Source: Propionibacteriaceae bacterium
GTDB taxonomy: Bacteria > Actinomycetota > Actinomycetes > Propionibacteriales > Propionibacteriaceae
Direction of reading: 5' to 3'
Length of the DNA: 6,434 nucleotides
Assembly: GCA_031265725.1 (NCBI GenBank)
Contig: JAISCH010000110.1
Location: forward strand, 1 to 6,434
In this document: one piece after another, positions 6,168 to 6,434 of the stretch
How the letters are laid out: every line of letters begins with the position of its first letter
Position numbering within the stretch: position 1 is the stretch's first letter
The notes under the pieces: model-generated
The model's input: the letters and a program-made list of their open reading frames with translations, nothing else
Database searches by the model: none
Told to the model about the DNA's origin: nothing
Program-made: the position numbers and the translations under genes

Positions 6168-6434
6168 TCGAATTGAACGGCGTCAGCTTCAGCTATGGCG
6201 ACCGACCGGTCCTAACCGATGTCTCGGCGTCCGGGACGACGCTGCTCATCACCGGGCCGAACGGGTCCGGCAAGACCACCCTGCTCAAACTGATCCTCGG
6301 CCTGCTCGCCCCCACCAGCGGAACCGTGACCTCCGACAGATGGTCAACCCGGGCCGCCGGCTCAACGTTACTATCCCCAACCAGCGGGACCGTGACTGAG
6401 CGCGAGAGGACTACCAAGGCGGCCGTGTTCCAAG
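6164..6434 (+). CDS. ABC transporter ATP-binding protein, 5' part only
   Basis: The first 90 codons of the importer's ATPase are visible; the gene runs off the right edge. It should energise the permease encoded just upstream. Visible motifs are an A-loop region FSYGD (Tyr11), Walker A GPNGSGKT (31-38) and, at the window end, AAVFQ, whose Gln90 is the Q-loop glutamine. The distance from the Walker A lysine to this glutamine is 53 residues, against roughly 37-40 in SsuB/TauB-type ATPases as I know them. The excess coincides with a repeated block LLAPTSGTVT (47-56) / LLSPTSGTVT (69-78). The inserted stretch uses codons (TCA, TTA, CTA, AGA) rare in the neighbouring genes. The frame stays open, so the gene is not visibly broken, but whether the lengthened loop is functional is unknown. 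Signature motif, Walker B and the H-loop lie outside the window. Confidence 0.85.
   Translation, partial: MIELNGVSFSYGDRPVLTDVSASGTTLLITGPNGSGKTTLLKLILGLLAPTSGTVTSDRWSTRAAGSTLLSPTSGTVTERERTTKAAVFQ
6302..6397 (+). repeat. 66-bp-spaced in-frame direct repeat inside the ATPase gene
   Basis: Copies 6302-6331 and 6368-6397 are exactly 66 bases (22 codons) apart and match at 23 of 30 bases. Nine of the ten encoded residues are identical; six of the seven base differences are synonymous, the exception being Ala to Ser. Confidence 0.7.

Larger units (their letters stand above)
6062..6190 (+). repeat. 98-bp-spaced direct repeat of the ATPase translation start
   Basis: Copy 1 (6062-6092) and copy 2 (6160-6190) match at 26 of 31 bases. 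The first 12 bases of each are identical and include GGCGATGATCGA. Each copy holds an ATG within ATGA and a nearby purine-rich ribosome site. The 98-base offset is not a multiple of three, which is why the upstream copy ends in a stop at the second ATG. Confidence 0.75.

Noticed and set aside
6193..6417. Minus-strand frame with repeated VTVPLVG
   Set aside because: The repeat is just the reverse reading of the ATPase's 66-bp repeat, and the plus strand has Walker A and the Q-loop.

Overview
The window looks like part of an actinobacterial chromosome. The DNA is GC-rich, and the S12 and S7 ribosomal proteins have the sequence style of high-GC Gram-positives (for example the S7 start [13 protein letters not shown]). 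A fermentative or anaerobic member, perhaps near the Propionibacteriaceae, would fit the oxygen-sensitive [FeFe]-hydrogenase. The family-level placement is inference only.

Left part (1-708, minus strand): the start of the str operon. rpsL (S12) is complete and is followed, with a one-base overlap, by rpsG (S7), which runs off the left edge. A good vegetative-type promoter for rpsL lies at 822-851, and a short perfect hairpin sits in its leader at 742-757.

Middle (709-1097): a divergent intergenic region. It holds the rpsL promoter and leader on the minus strand and the control region of the rightward operon on the plus strand. The plus-strand part is relatively AT-rich at about 900-1005, with a small palindrome, an unexplained strong Shine-Dalgarno-like site, and no convincing promoter.

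Right part (1098-6434, plus strand): one tightly packed operon. Its first gene encodes a 1049-residue fusion. In order, it has a plant-type [2Fe-2S] domain, a GltD-like (glutamate synthase beta subunit) FeS/FAD/NADPH module, a Cys4 linker, two [4Fe-4S] sites and a complete [FeFe]-hydrogenase H-cluster domain. It should exchange electrons between NAD(P)H and H2/H+. Six bases later comes a lipoprotein substrate-binding protein of the NitT/TauT/SsuA type. Its permease overlaps it by 26 bases, and an ATPase is cut off by the right edge. The spacing implies co-expression of a soluble hydrogenase and an ABC importer of unknown substrate.

The most unusual local structure is at the permease-ATPase junction. 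The ATPase start region is present twice, 98 bp apart. The upstream copy opens a 33-codon mini-ORF linked by ATGA overlaps to both neighbours, and it contains a 21-bp tandem repeat. Inside the ATPase, a 66-bp (22-codon) in-frame repeat lengthens the stretch between Walker A and the Q-loop.
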